From assembly GCF_009731465.1 (NCBI RefSeq), contig NZ_AP021887.1:1544001-1608000 (forward strand): a DNA stretch of 64,000 nucleotides. Reading direction: 5' to 3'. Below are positions 18,871-28,245 of the stretch, piece after piece (position 1 is the stretch's first letter; each line of letters opens with the position of its first letter). The notes under the pieces are model-generated. The model searched no databases. It was not told the origin of the DNA and saw only the letters and a program-made list of their open reading frames with translations. The translations under genes were made by a program, and so were the position numbers. This DNA is from Streptococcus sp. 116-D4 (lineage in GTDB: Bacteria; Bacillota; Bacilli; Lactobacillales; Streptococcaceae).

Positions 18871-18895
18871 CAAAAAATCACACGCAATGTGTGAT
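18871..18895 (-). terminator. Terminator of the symporter gene
   Basis: atcacac-gcaat-gtgtgat stem followed on the minus strand by a T-run, five bases past the symporter stop. Confidence 0.8.
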
Positions 18896-18899
18896 TTCA

Positions 18900-20222
18900 T
18901 TATTTATTAAAATACTTTTTAGTTTCAGCAATAACGACCGGCGACAAGACTAAGAGAGCAATCAAGTTTGGCAGAGCCATCATGGCATTGACAATATCTG
19001 CGATAATCCAAACCATATCCAACTCGATAAATCCTCCCAACAAGACCATGAGCACAAAGACCAAACGGTAGAGCCAGATAAAACGAACCCCAAAGAGGAA
19101 CTCGAAACAGCGTTCTCCATAATAGTTCCAACCTAGAATTGTCGTGAAGGCAAAAAGCACAAGGAAGATGGTTAAGAGGGCAGATCCAAAGTGTGAAAAG
19201 ACTGTTGAGAAAGCAGACTGAGTCAAGGCAACCCCATTTAAGTCACCACTCCAAACACCAGTTACTAAGATGGTCAAACCTGTCAAAGTACAGATAATGA
19301 GAGTATCAATAAAGGTTCCTGACATGGAAATCAAACCTTGCTCCACTGGTTCATTTGTCTTAGCTGCAGCAGCTGCAATGGGAGCAGAACCCAGACCAGA
19401 TTCGTTTGAGAAGACACCACGTGCCACACCATTTTGGATAGCCATCCGAATGCTAGCACCAGCAAAGCCTCCTACTGCAGCAACCGGACTAAAAGCGGAT
19501 GTCAAGATTAAAGCGATTGTAGCAGGGATTTTCTCGATATTAAAGAAAATAACTGTAAGAGTTCCCAAAATATAAATGATAGCCATAAAAGGAACAACAG
19601 TAGTTGAAACCTTTGAAATGGACTTGAGGCCACCAAAGACTGCAATCGCTACAAATACAGACAAGACAAGAGCGGTGATAGCTGGCGAAATAGCGGTTGT
19701 ATTTTGGATAGATTCTGTAATCGAGTTGACTTGGGTAAAGGTCCCGATTCCCAACAAAGCTACTAATACACCTGCCAGGGCAAAGAAGATAGCAAGTGGG
19801 CGCCACTTTTCTCCCATCCCCAGAAGGATATAATGCATCGGCCCCCCCGCCACTGCACCATGGTCGTCCTTGGTGCGGTATTTAATAGCCAAGAGGCCTT
19901 CCGCATACTTGGTTGCCATCCCAAAGAAAGCAGCCATCCACATCCAAAAGAGGGCTCCTGGGCCACCGACCTTGATAGCTGTCGCCACCCCGATAATGTT
20001 TCCCGTACCAACTGTTGCTGCAAGTGCTGTACACAAGGCAGCAAAACTGGATACATCGCCATGCCCCGTGTCCTTAGTAAAAATAAGCTGGAAGGCCTTG
20101 GGCAGACGCAAAACCTGCAAGAGTCCTAGACGAATAGTCAGGTAAATCCCTGTCCCGACCAAGAGAATCAAGAGGGGTGGGCCCCAAACAAAAGCATCAA
20201 TTGATTTAAGCAATTCTAACAT
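18900..20222 (-). CDS. Sodium:alanine/glycine symporter (AGCS family)
   Basis: 440-residue membrane protein with about eleven transmembrane helices and the AGCS signatures GTGNIIGVATAIKVGGPGALFWMW and NESGLGSAPIAAAAAKT. It imports a small amino acid with Na+. The upstream glycine riboswitch indicates that glycine is its physiological substrate or signal. It is monocistronic between a riboswitch leader and its own terminator. Confidence 0.92.
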   Translation of the reverse strand: MLELLKSIDAFVWGPPLLILLVGTGIYLTIRLGLLQVLRLPKAFQLIFTKDTGHGDVSSFAALCTALAATVGTGNIIGVATAIKVGGPGALFWMWMAAFFGMATKYAEGLLAIKYRTKDDHGAVAGGPMHYILLGMGEKWRPLAIFFALAGVLVALLGIGTFTQVNSITESIQNTTAISPAITALVLSVFVAIAVFGGLKSISKVSTTVVPFMAIIYILGTLTVIFFNIEKIPATIALILTSAFSPVAAVGGFAGASIRMAIQNGVARGVFSNESGLGSAPIAAAAAKTNEPVEQGLISMSGTFIDTLIICTLTGLTILVTGVWSGDLNGVALTQSAFSTVFSHFGSALLTIFLVLFAFTTILGWNYYGERCFEFLFGVRFIWLYRLVFVLMVLLGGFIELDMVWIIADIVNAMMALPNLIALLVLSPVVIAETKKYFNK

Positions 20223-20246
20223 TTCCTTCTCCTATCTTTTCAACCC

Positions 20247-20281
20247 CAAAAGAAAGAGCACATGCATAATACATGTACTCT
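20247..20281 (-). terminator. Expression-platform hairpin of the glycine riboswitch
   Basis: Stem agagtacatg...catgtgctct on the minus strand followed by the T-rich tttctttt, between the aptamer and the symporter start. It would act as the intrinsic terminator of the switch. Confidence 0.7.
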
Positions 20282-20310
20282 GGAATGCTTAGATAAATGC
20301 TAAAAAGCGG

Positions 20311-20405
20311 TCTATCCTAGCTCTGTCCTTTTACCTGAGAGTTTGAGCAGTTACCTGCCTTGCCCCTTCGGTGCCTTTACGGTCTCTCCAGAGTTCCGTC
20401 CATTT
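20311..20405 (-). promoter_or_regulatory. Glycine riboswitch (single aptamer)
   Basis: On the minus strand the leader contains the conserved glycine-aptamer segments in order: CTGGAGAGACC, CACCGAAGGGGCAAG, CTCTCAGGTAAAAGGACAGAG. Only one aptamer is present, where many bacteria have two in tandem. It precedes an AGCS symporter. Whether glycine turns expression on or off cannot be read with certainty. Confidence 0.95.
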
Positions 20406-20564
20406 ACAGTCATGGAAAATCAAACGATTCCCCACTTCTATTAAACTTCATTCGGTGTTGGTATTTAATTGATTCTTATTTTACAAAAAATGTTGGCTTT
20501 TGTCAATGTGTTTATTCGTAAAAATTAGTTCAACAGTTTTTACTTTGTAAAATCCAGAATACTG

Positions 20565-22901
20565 CTATCCTTTAAAGGTCACAATAGTTGCGCCACTGCC
20601 TCCAGCATTTTGTGGGGCATAGCCGAAACTCTTGACATGCTTGTTTCTTTGTAGGTATTTGGTAACTCCTTCACGGATGACACCTGTTCCAATACCATGG
20701 ATGATGTCAACTTGAGCCATATTATTAAGCAAGGCTTGGTCGATAAAGGCATCTAGCTCATTCATGGCCTCTTCATAACGTTTGCCTCGAAGGTCCAGTC
20801 TGGCTTGTGGGCCACGACCAGAAGTTCGTTTCACGACATTGACCTGTTTCTTCTTGACTTGCTTTTCTTGCTGAGCTTGAACGAGGTCAAACTCTTTCTC
20901 TTCCAAGGTCATTTTGATCAAGCCAACTTGGGCTTCCCAGCGGCCGTCCTTGAGTTGACTGGTCAAGGTACCACGCTGGCCATAACTGAGCACCACGATA
21001 TCATCGCCCACCTTTGGAGCTCGTTTTTTCTTAGCCTTTTGAAGAACCTTGTTTTTGGACAAGTCCACTTTTTCAGGGGCTAATTTTTTGAGTTTGGCCT
21101 TGGCTTCGATAATCTCGTGCGGTTTCAGTTGAGATTTACTGTGAAGATTTTTTAAAATATCGTCACTCTCACTTAGGGCCATGTCCACAATCTCAGCAGC
21201 TTGCTCACGCGCCTTATTGAGCTCCGTTTCCTTTTCACGATTGAGCTCGTTATAAAGTTTTTTGAGAGCACGGTTCATCTTGAGATTTTCTTGCTCCACC
21301 TCACGGATATTGTCCAAACGTTTGCGACTTTCCAGCGTCTGCTCTTCCAGTTGTTCAATGATACGATTGACATCATTGTCCTGATCGACCTGCTGACTGG
21401 CATCGCCTACGATAACCTCAGACAGGCCTAGACGTTTAGCGATTTCAAAGGCATTGCTTCGACCAGGCACGCCCTGCATAAAGCGATAGGTCGGGCGTAG
21501 AGTTGCAGTATCAAACTCCATGCTGGCATTCTGCACAAAGGCTGTCTCAATACCGTAGGCCTTGAGTTCTGGATAGTGGGTCGTCGCCATGGTCTTGACT
21601 TGACGTAGGCGAAGGTCTTCCAGAATAGCCATGGCAAGAGCAGCTCCTTCTTGAGGGTCTGTACCAGCTCCCAACTCATCCAAGAGTAAAAGCGAATGTT
21701 GGTTAACCTTGCCAAGAATATCCACAATATTGGTCATATGGCTAGAGAAGGTAGACAAACTCTGCTCAATAGATTGCTCATCACCAATATCGGCAAAGAT
21801 TTCTTCAAAAATACCAACACGACTTCCCTTGTCTGCTAAAATCGGCAAACCAGATTGGGCCATGACCTGCGTCAAGCCCAGAGTTTTAAGCATGATGGTC
21901 TTCCCACCTGTATTGGGACCTGTAATGACAATCGCTGTTAAATCTTGACCAAAATGGACATCATTTGCGACGGCATTTTTGACCAAAGGATGGCAGACAT
22001 GGAGCAGTTGAATTTCTTGATTTTCAGATAGCTGAGGAACGACTGCTTGCCTTTCTTGGATAAAGCGGACCTTGGCACGAATCAAGTCCAAATGGCCGAT
22101 AATCCAAGCATCATTAGCAATCTCAGCCGCATGAGGGCGAACACGCTCCGAGATTTCTTGGAGAATGCGAAGCATTTCATAACGCTCATCTGCTCGTAAA
22201 CTGGCAATTTCTTCGCTCAGTTTGACCACCTCACGAGGTTCGATATAGACGGTGTTTCCGCTGGCAGAAATATCATGAACGACACCAGCAATCTTATTGC
22301 GGTAGGTATTTTTGACAGGTAAAACCTGACGGCCATTTCTGCTAGCAATGATTCCTTCTGTCAACATCTGCGTTTTTTGCTTAAGTAGGTCCTGTAAAAC
22401 ATCGCGTACCTGACGCTCGCTGTCATGAATTTTTCTGCGGATGCGCGCTAATTCTTCACTGGCAAAATTTTCAATGAAACCTGCATCATTAAAGGCTTGG
22501 AGATTTCCTTGTAATTGCGGAAAATCATGTAATTTCTCAAACCAAAGGGCTAATTCTTCCAAACTGACATTTTCCAGATTGGCATAAAAACTTTGCAGTT
22601 CTCGGCTAGCAAGAAGCACGCGCTTCAAGAGGAGGAACTCCTCGATATTGAGGTCCGCTCCCATCTCCAATCGTTTGCAAACTCCTGTAATTTCCTTAGT
22701 TGAGAGAATAGTAAAATGCGGTTGCTCGACAAAGAGAGCCTGCATTTCCTTCATCTCAGCAAAAGCCTGTTTGATTTTATCTGCTTTGGCAGTCGGAGCT
22801 AGCTGTCTCAATTGCTCCAAGCCCTGCTCGGTCAACAAATGAGGTTCAAACAAGGCCTTGACCTTATTGAACTCTAATGTTTCTAATATTTTCTTGTTCA
22901 T
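20565..22901 (-). CDS. mutS2: Endonuclease MutS2
   Basis: 778-residue MutS paralog with the MutS ATPase core (Walker [17 protein letters not shown] near 323-338, Walker [14 protein letters not shown]) and a C-terminal Smr nuclease domain (about 705-778, [11 protein letters not shown] and [14 protein letters not shown]). It lacks the mismatch-recognition domain of MutS. The family suppresses homologous recombination and, in some Firmicutes, splits collided ribosomes. A coiled-coil region of about 520-590 lies between the domains. Downstream of the cvpA-like gene but separated from it by a RUP. Confidence 0.96.
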   Translation of the reverse strand: MNKKILETLEFNKVKALFEPHLLTEQGLEQLRQLAPTAKADKIKQAFAEMKEMQALFVEQPHFTILSTKEITGVCKRLEMGADLNIEEFLLLKRVLLASRELQSFYANLENVSLEELALWFEKLHDFPQLQGNLQAFNDAGFIENFASEELARIRRKIHDSERQVRDVLQDLLKQKTQMLTEGIIASRNGRQVLPVKNTYRNKIAGVVHDISASGNTVYIEPREVVKLSEEIASLRADERYEMLRILQEISERVRPHAAEIANDAWIIGHLDLIRAKVRFIQERQAVVPQLSENQEIQLLHVCHPLVKNAVANDVHFGQDLTAIVITGPNTGGKTIMLKTLGLTQVMAQSGLPILADKGSRVGIFEEIFADIGDEQSIEQSLSTFSSHMTNIVDILGKVNQHSLLLLDELGAGTDPQEGAALAMAILEDLRLRQVKTMATTHYPELKAYGIETAFVQNASMEFDTATLRPTYRFMQGVPGRSNAFEIAKRLGLSEVIVGDASQQVDQDNDVNRIIEQLEEQTLESRKRLDNIREVEQENLKMNRALKKLYNELNREKETELNKAREQAAEIVDMALSESDDILKNLHSKSQLKPHEIIEAKAKLKKLAPEKVDLSKNKVLQKAKKKRAPKVGDDIVVLSYGQRGTLTSQLKDGRWEAQVGLIKMTLEEKEFDLVQAQQEKQVKKKQVNVVKRTSGRGPQARLDLRGKRYEEAMNELDAFIDQALLNNMAQVDIIHGIGTGVIREGVTKYLQRNKHVKSFGYAPQNAGGSGATIVTFKG

Positions 22902-22937
22902 CTTTATTTCCTTGTCCTTGAATGTCTAGGTGTATGA

Positions 22938-23049
22938 TACTCAATGAAAATCAAAGAGCAAACGAGGAAGCTAGCCGCAGGTTGCTCAAAACAGTGTTTT
23001 GAGGTTGCAGATGGAAGCTGACGTGGTTTGAAGAGATTTTCGAAGAGTA
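22938..23049 (+). repeat. RUP element
   Basis: 112-bp canonical copy, tactcaatgaaaatcaaaga ... cgaagagta, between mutS2 and the cvpA-like gene. Internal ctcaaaacagtgttttgag forms a short perfect stem. Confidence 0.92.
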
Positions 23050-23118
23050 GTAGCTTTTTACATTCTGATCGATTCGAGTCAATCTGTAAACAAAGGGCTA
23101 GGAAAATTCCTGCCCTTT

Positions 23119-23667
23119 TTATCCGATTAAATTTGTTACCCAGATTTGTTTGAGCCAACTGGTTGTCACTGGTATGCTCTGGATGATGTGTTTTGCGACG
23201 ATACTCTTTTCAAGAGGATTTTGTATAACTGCCATGGGGATGGTCGCCAAAATTGTCAAGGCCATTTGCAAGACAAATAAGGTCACCAACATGGACAAAA
23301 TACCTGCTGAAACTTGGAAAAACTTGCCACCTAGTTTTTTACTAGGAATCAAGTGTAAGAGGAGACCAAGCAAACGACCGATGCTATAGACTATCCCAAA
23401 TACAAGCAAGTAGCCGATCCCTGCGTAAAAGACCTTATCCAACTGAAAGAGTTGATCCGATGGGAAAAAGAAAGTCCCCTGACCTTCCTGCGGATTTGCA
23501 TAAGGGAGGAGCAAATGAAATTGCTCTCCAAGCCCCTTATAAAACTGGCCAGCCACAAAAGCCGATGCCATGGCTGCAATCAGGTAATAAACCTGTAAGA
23601 GCAGGCCTCTGCGATAGCCGATATAAAATCCCCAAGCCAAGACCAATAGAAGAAGGAGTGAAATCAT
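23119..23667 (-). CDS. CvpA family membrane protein
   Basis: 182-residue protein with four predicted membrane helices and the CvpA/colicin-V-production opening (LLLLLVLAWGFYIGYRRGLLLQVYYL). Members are linked to envelope robustness, but their molecular activity is not established. Overlaps the zapA-like gene by four bases and is therefore coupled to it. Confidence 0.85.
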   Translation of the reverse strand: MISLLLLLVLAWGFYIGYRRGLLLQVYYLIAAMASAFVAGQFYKGLGEQFHLLLPYANPQEGQGTFFFPSDQLFQLDKVFYAGIGYLLVFGIVYSIGRLLGLLLHLIPSKKLGGKFFQVSAGILSMLVTLFVLQMALTILATIPMAVIQNPLEKSIVAKHIIQSIPVTTSWLKQIWVTNLIG

Positions 23668-23966
23668 AAAGAATCCTCAATCTTACTCTGTTCTTGCTTG
23701 CAAGTCACAAGCTTGTGACGCAATTCTTCTAATTCTTGCTCCTTATCATCAAATTCAATCTCACGGCTGAGCTGAGTTGACAAACAGTTGACTGCCAACA
23801 AAAGAGCGATTGTTTCATCATCTGCGCTAGGCATTTGTTCTTTAATTGCTTGGTATTTTTCTGTCGCAACCTTGGCAATTTCCTCCATAAAAAGGTTATC
23901 ATGCTCGCTTGTCAAGGTTAATGTTTTTTTCCCGAATGTAAATTTGAATCGATTTAGATTTGCCAT
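23664..23966 (-). CDS. zapA: ZapA-like cell division protein
   Basis: 100-residue protein with an N-terminal ZapA globular region (NRFKFTFGKKTLTLTSEHDNLFMEEIAKVA) and a C-terminal coiled coil (about 65-100). ZapA bundles FtsZ filaments. ATG 23966 is chosen because GTGAGGTG precedes it; three codons upstream another ATG lacks a site. It is transcribed divergently from rnhC. Confidence 0.85.
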   Translation of the reverse strand: MANLNRFKFTFGKKTLTLTSEHDNLFMEEIAKVATEKYQAIKEQMPSADDETIALLLAVNCLSTQLSREIEFDDKEQELEELRHKLVTCKQEQSKIEDSL

Positions 23967-24039
23967 AAAATTCACCTCACGATATTATACCAAAATTCGC
24001 TAATTTTGTCAGTTTTTACAAATTTGCCTGCTTTTATGG

Positions 24040-24045
24040 TACAAT
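24040..24045 (+). promoter_or_regulatory. Extended -10 promoter of rnhC, leaderless
   Basis: TATGG-TACAAT: -10 box TACAAT preceded by the TGn extension; a TTTACA at 24015-24020 gives only a 19-bp spacer. The rnhC ATG begins eight bases after the box, so transcription should start at or one base before the start codon. Confidence 0.75.
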
Positions 24046-24052
24046 ATAAACT

Positions 24053-24934
24053 ATGGCAAGTATAACACTCACACCAAGCGAAAAGGAGATTCAGGCTTTT
24101 CTTGAACACTATCAAACCAGTCTGGCTCCCAGCAAGAATCGCTATATTCGCTACTTTTTACGACTACCTCAAGCAACGGTTTCTATCTATACTTCTGGAA
24201 AGGTCTTGCTTCAGGGTGAAGGAGCTGAGAAATATGCTCGTTTCTTTGGCTATCAAGTTGTAGAGCAAACCAGCGGACAAAATTTTCCTTTGATTGGGAC
24301 AGATGAGGTGGGAAATGGTTCCTACTTTGGTGGACTTGCAGTTGTGGCTTCTTTTGTCACACCTAACCAGCATGACTTCTTGCGAAAACTCGGTGTGGGA
24401 GATTCTAAAACTCTGACTGACCAAAAGATTCGTCAGATCGCCCCTATCCTCAAGGAAAAAATTCAGCACCAGGCACTGCTTCTCTCACCAAGCAAGTACA
24501 ACGAAGTCATTGGAGACCGCTACAATGCTGTTTCAGTTAAGGTAGCCCTCCATAACCAGGCTATCTACCTTCTCCTTCAAAAAGGCATTCAGCCTGAGAA
24601 AATTGTGATTGATGCCTTTACCAGTGCTAAAAATTATGACAAGTATTTGGCACAAGAGGCCAATCGCTTCAGCAATCCGATTAGCCTGGAAGAAAAGGCT
24701 GAGGGCAAATATTTGGCTGTAGCTGTTTCTTCCATCATTGCGCGTGATCTCTTTCTGGAAAATCTTGAAAATCTGGGACGAGAACTGGGTTATCAACTTC
24801 CAAGTGGAGCTGGAACGGCTTCTGATAAGGTGGCTAGCCAAATTTTGCAAGCCTATGGTATGCAGGGACTCAATTTCTGCGCCAAACTGCACTTTAAAAA
24901 TACTGAAAAAGCGAAAAAACGCTTAGAAAGGTAA
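24053..24934 (+). CDS. rnhC: Ribonuclease HIII
   Basis: Cleaves RNA in RNA:DNA hybrids. 293 residues: an N-terminal TBP-like substrate-binding domain (1-75) and a type 2 RNase H core opening with [13 protein letters not shown] (Asp84, Glu85), followed by GDSKTLTD and [11 protein letters not shown]. The RNase HIII assignment over HII rests on the TBP-like extension and the DE pair. No ribosome-binding site precedes the ATG; the transcript looks leaderless. lepB begins four bases after its stop. Confidence 0.95.
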   Translation: MASITLTPSEKEIQAFLEHYQTSLAPSKNRYIRYFLRLPQATVSIYTSGKVLLQGEGAEKYARFFGYQVVEQTSGQNFPLIGTDEVGNGSYFGGLAVVASFVTPNQHDFLRKLGVGDSKTLTDQKIRQIAPILKEKIQHQALLLSPSKYNEVIGDRYNAVSVKVALHNQAIYLLLQKGIQPEKIVIDAFTSAKNYDKYLAQEANRFSNPISLEEKAEGKYLAVAVSSIIARDLFLENLENLGRELGYQLPSGAGTASDKVASQILQAYGMQGLNFCAKLHFKNTEKAKKRLER

Positions 24935-24937
24935 GTT

Positions 24938-25552
24938 ATGAATTCATTTAAACATTTCCTAAAAGAGTGGGGATTGTTCCTCCTAATTCTGTCATTACTA
25001 GCTTTAAGCCGTCTCTTTCTCTGGAGGAATGTCAGTGTAGAAGGACATTCTATGGATCCTACCCTGGCAGATGGAGAAGTCCTCTTTGTGGTCAAACACC
25101 TTCCTATTGACCGATTTGATATCGTGGTGGCGCATGAAGATGATGGAAATAAAGACATCGTCAAGCGCGTGATCGGTATGCCAGGAGATACTATCCGTTA
25201 CGAAAATGATAAACTTTACATCAATGACAAAGAGACGGACGAACCTTATCTAGCTGACTATATCAAACGCTTCAAGGATGACAAACTCCAAAGCACCTAC
25301 TCAGGCAAGGGATTTGAAGGAAATAAAGGCACTTTCTTTAGAAGTATTGCTGAAAAAGCTCAAGCCTTCACCGTTGATGTCAACTACAATACCAACTTTA
25401 GCTTTACTGTCCCAGAAGGAGAATACCTTCTCCTTGGAGACGACCGCTTAGTTTCGAGCGACAGCCGCCACGTAGGTACCTTCAAAGCAAAAGATATCAC
25501 AGGAGAAGCTAAATTCCGCTTCTGGCCAATCACCCGTATCGGAACATTTTAA
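24938..25552 (+). CDS. lepB: Signal peptidase I
   Basis: Membrane protease that removes signal peptides from secreted proteins. One N-terminal transmembrane helix (about 11-29), then catalytic Ser38 in GHSMDPTL and Lys76 in KRVIGMPGD, with the conserved GDDRLVSSDSRHVG box near the C-terminus. 204 residues. Co-transcribed with rnhC and followed by a terminator. Confidence 0.96.
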   Translation: MNSFKHFLKEWGLFLLILSLLALSRLFLWRNVSVEGHSMDPTLADGEVLFVVKHLPIDRFDIVVAHEDDGNKDIVKRVIGMPGDTIRYENDKLYINDKETDEPYLADYIKRFKDDKLQSTYSGKGFEGNKGTFFRSIAEKAQAFTVDVNYNTNFSFTVPEGEYLLLGDDRLVSSDSRHVGTFKAKDITGEAKFRFWPITRIGTF

Positions 25553-25558
25553 GAAATC

Positions 25559-25593
25559 GAAGAGGCCGAGAATCAGCAATCTCAGCCTCTTCT
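25559..25593 (+). terminator. lepB terminator
   Basis: aagaggccgag / ctcagcctctt stem with loop aatcagcaat, then a T-rich tract. Confidence 0.85.
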
Positions 25594-25651
25594 TCTATCG
25601 TGAGAATATGATTATTCACTATCCAGTTTGATTAAGATAGAAACAAAGTTA

Positions 25652-25799
25652 TACTCAATGAAAATCAAAGAGCAAACTAGAAAGCTAGCCGTAGGTTGCT
25701 CAAAGCACTGCTTTGAGGTTGTAGATAGAACTGACAAAGTCAGTAACATATATACGGCAAGGCGAAGCTGACGTGGTTTGAAGAGATTTTCGAAGAGTA
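25652..25799 (+). repeat. RUP element upstream of recD2
   Basis: 148-bp long-form copy, tactcaatgaaaatcaaaga ... cgaagagta, ending 32 bases before the recD2 start. It fills most of the leader, so the recD2 promoter must lie inside or upstream of it. Confidence 0.93.
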
Positions 25800-25831
25800 T
25801 TAACTCTCACCTATTTATGCAAAGGAATCTT

Positions 25832-28198
25832 ATGGAAGTTTATTTTTCAGGAACCATTGAACGGATTATTTTTGAAAATCCCAGCAATTTTTATCGCATC
25901 CTCCTCCTAGAAATCGACGACACGGACGCAAAGGATTTTGATGATTTTGAAATCATTGTCACGGGAACAATGGCTGACGTGATTGAGGGAGAAGACTATA
26001 CTTTTTGGGGACAAATTGTCCAGCACTCCAAATATGGGGAACAACTGCAAATCAGCCGGTATGAACGCGCAAAACCAACTAGCAAGGGCTTGGTTAAGTA
26101 CTTTTCAAGTAGCCATTTCAAGGGAATTGGTCTCAAGACAGCTCAGAAAATTGTGGATACCTATGGCGATAATACCATTGACGAAATTCTGCAACATCCA
26201 GAAAAGTTAGAAGGCATCGCAGGACTATCTGCCAAAAATCGTGAGGCCTTCGTCTCCACCCTCCGTCTCAACTACGGAACCGAGATGGTTTTGGCCAAAC
26301 TAGCCAACTACGGCATTCCCAATAAATTAGCCTTTCAGATTCAAGACTTTTACAAGGAGGAAACCCTTGATGTGGTTGAAAATTATCCCTACCAACTGGT
26401 CGAAGATATCAAGGGCTTGGGATTTACCATTGCTGACCAATTAGCGGAAGAACTAGGCATCGAAAGTCAGGCTCCTGAACGCTTCCGCGCCGGTCTAGTA
26501 CATAGTCTTTTTCAGACCTGTATGGAAACAGGGGACACCTATGTTGAAGCACGGGATTTGCTGGAACAAACCCTTACTCTCCTTGAATCTTCTCGCCCCG
26601 TGGAACTGGATCCCTGCCAAGTGGCCCAAGAACTCTCCTACTTGATCGAAGAAGACAAGGTTCAGCAGATTGATACCAAGATTTTTGACAACAGCCTCTT
26701 TTTTGCAGAAGAAGGGATTCGTAGCCACTTGGTTCGTATCCTCGAAAAAGGAAAACAGAAGAGCCAAGATCTAGAAACCATTCACAAGCATATTACTACT
26801 GTTGAGGAAGAACTGGGGATTGAGTATGACAGCATTCAAAAACAGGCTATTTGTGACGCTATCCAAAATAAGGTCTTTATCCTGACAGGTGGCCCTGGTA
26901 CTGGGAAGACAACGGTTATCAATGGGATCATCGCTGTTTATGCCCTCTTAGAAGGACTGGACCTCAGGAAAAAAAGCAACCTACCGATTCTTCTTGCCGC
27001 TCCAACTGGACGAGCCGCTCGCCGCATGAATGAATTGACAGGCTTGCCTAGCGCGACCATACACCGTCATTTAGGAATGACAGGTGACGATGACACCAGT
27101 CATCTGGAAGATTATCTGGATGCCGACTTTATTATCGTGGATGAATTTTCCATGGTGGATACTTGGCTGGCCAACCAACTCTTCTCCAACATCTCGTCTG
27201 ATAGTAAAGTCCTCATCGTGGGAGATAGCGATCAGCTCCCGTCTGTCAGCCCTGGACAAGTTCTATCGGATCTGCTTCATATTCCTTTGATACCTCAGAC
27301 TCGCTTGGAAAAAATTTACCGGCAAAGCGAAGAATCAACTATCGTCACCTTAGCTAGTCAAATTCGACAGGGTATCTTACCTGCTGATTTCACCCAGAAA
27401 AAAGCTGATCGTTCCTACTTTGAAATCGCTAGTGGCCATATTCCTGCTACCATTGAAAAGATTTTAGGCGCAGCCCTCAGAAGTGGAATCCCTACTCGTG
27501 ATATTCAGGTTCTGGCTCCCATGTACCGAGGGACAGCAGGGATTGATGCTATCAATCAGCTCATGCAAAACCTGCTCAATCCACCACAAAAAGATCAACT
27601 CAGTTTTGAAGCTCCCCAGTGTCACTATCGTAAGGGCGACAAGGTCATTCATTTGGTCAACGATGCTGAAATCAATGTCTTTAATGGAGATTTAGGAGCT
27701 ATCACAGACCTGATTCCTGGTAAATACACCGAGTCGAAACAAGACGAAATTGTCATTGATTTTGATGGCAATGAGGTCTCTTACCCACGTAACGAATGGT
27801 ACAAGATTCGCCTGGCCTATGCCATGAGTATCCATAAGTCCCAGGGAAGTGAGTTCCCTGTTGTTATCCTACCCATCACCAGTGCTAGCAGGCGTATGCT
27901 GGAGCGCAATCTCATCTATACAGCCATTACACGCGCCAAAAGCAAGCTTATCTTACTAGGCGAATTACAGGCCTTCGACTATGCTACCCAGCATATCGGA
28001 ACTGCCCGAAAAACCTATCTGATTGAACGCTTCAGTGATTTATTGGAGAATGTTGAAGAAAAGCAACAAGCGGTCTCTGAAACAGCCACATCAAGCGTCT
28101 CTGAACAATCCTACATCCTAACCGAAGAAAACTGGGACAGCATCCCCGCCATGATTGGGATTACTGACGCAGACCTCAAAGAGATTTTTGAAAAATAG
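25832..28198 (+). CDS. recD2: RecD2-type ATP-dependent helicase
   Basis: 788-residue SF1B 5'-3' helicase, related to RecD but outside any RecBCD complex. N-terminal extension with helix-hairpin-helix-like segments (1-335), then Walker A LTGGPGTGKTT, motif GRAARRMNE, Walker B IIVDEFSMVD, and C-terminal UvrD-like motifs YAMSIHKSQGSEF and TAITRAKSKLIL. ATG 25832 with AAAGGA upstream is preferred; a frame from the TTG at 25778 would start inside the RUP. Ends in a Ser/Thr/Glu-rich tail. Confidence 0.95.
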   Translation: MEVYFSGTIERIIFENPSNFYRILLLEIDDTDAKDFDDFEIIVTGTMADVIEGEDYTFWGQIVQHSKYGEQLQISRYERAKPTSKGLVKYFSSSHFKGIGLKTAQKIVDTYGDNTIDEILQHPEKLEGIAGLSAKNREAFVSTLRLNYGTEMVLAKLANYGIPNKLAFQIQDFYKEETLDVVENYPYQLVEDIKGLGFTIADQLAEELGIESQAPERFRAGLVHSLFQTCMETGDTYVEARDLLEQTLTLLESSRPVELDPCQVAQELSYLIEEDKVQQIDTKIFDNSLFFAEEGIRSHLVRILEKGKQKSQDLETIHKHITTVEEELGIEYDSIQKQAICDAIQNKVFILTGGPGTGKTTVINGIIAVYALLEGLDLRKKSNLPILLAAPTGRAARRMNELTGLPSATIHRHLGMTGDDDTSHLEDYLDADFIIVDEFSMVDTWLANQLFSNISSDSKVLIVGDSDQLPSVSPGQVLSDLLHIPLIPQTRLEKIYRQSEESTIVTLASQIRQGILPADFTQKKADRSYFEIASGHIPATIEKILGAALRSGIPTRDIQVLAPMYRGTAGIDAINQLMQNLLNPPQKDQLSFEAPQCHYRKGDKVIHLVNDAEINVFNGDLGAITDLIPGKYTESKQDEIVIDFDGNEVSYPRNEWYKIRLAYAMSIHKSQGSEFPVVILPITSASRRMLERNLIYTAITRAKSKLILLGELQAFDYATQHIGTARKTYLIERFSDLLENVEEKQQAVSETATSSVSEQSYILTEENWDSIPAMIGITDADLKEIFEK

Positions 28199-28206
28199 TG
28201 CATCAG

Positions 28207-28235
28207 AAAACCCACCTAATCAGGTGGGATTTTTG
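28207..28235. terminator. Bidirectional terminator between recD2 and tig
   Basis: aaaacccacct-aatc-aggtgggattttt; A-run on one side and T-run on the other serve both convergent genes. Confidence 0.9.
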
Positions 28236-28245
28236 GCTATTAAGA

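Noticed and set aside
22904..23158. 84-residue minus-strand ORF in the mutS2/cvpA gap
   Set aside because: Runs through a RUP repeat and the end of the cvpA-like gene; composition and low conservation of repeats argue against a real gene.
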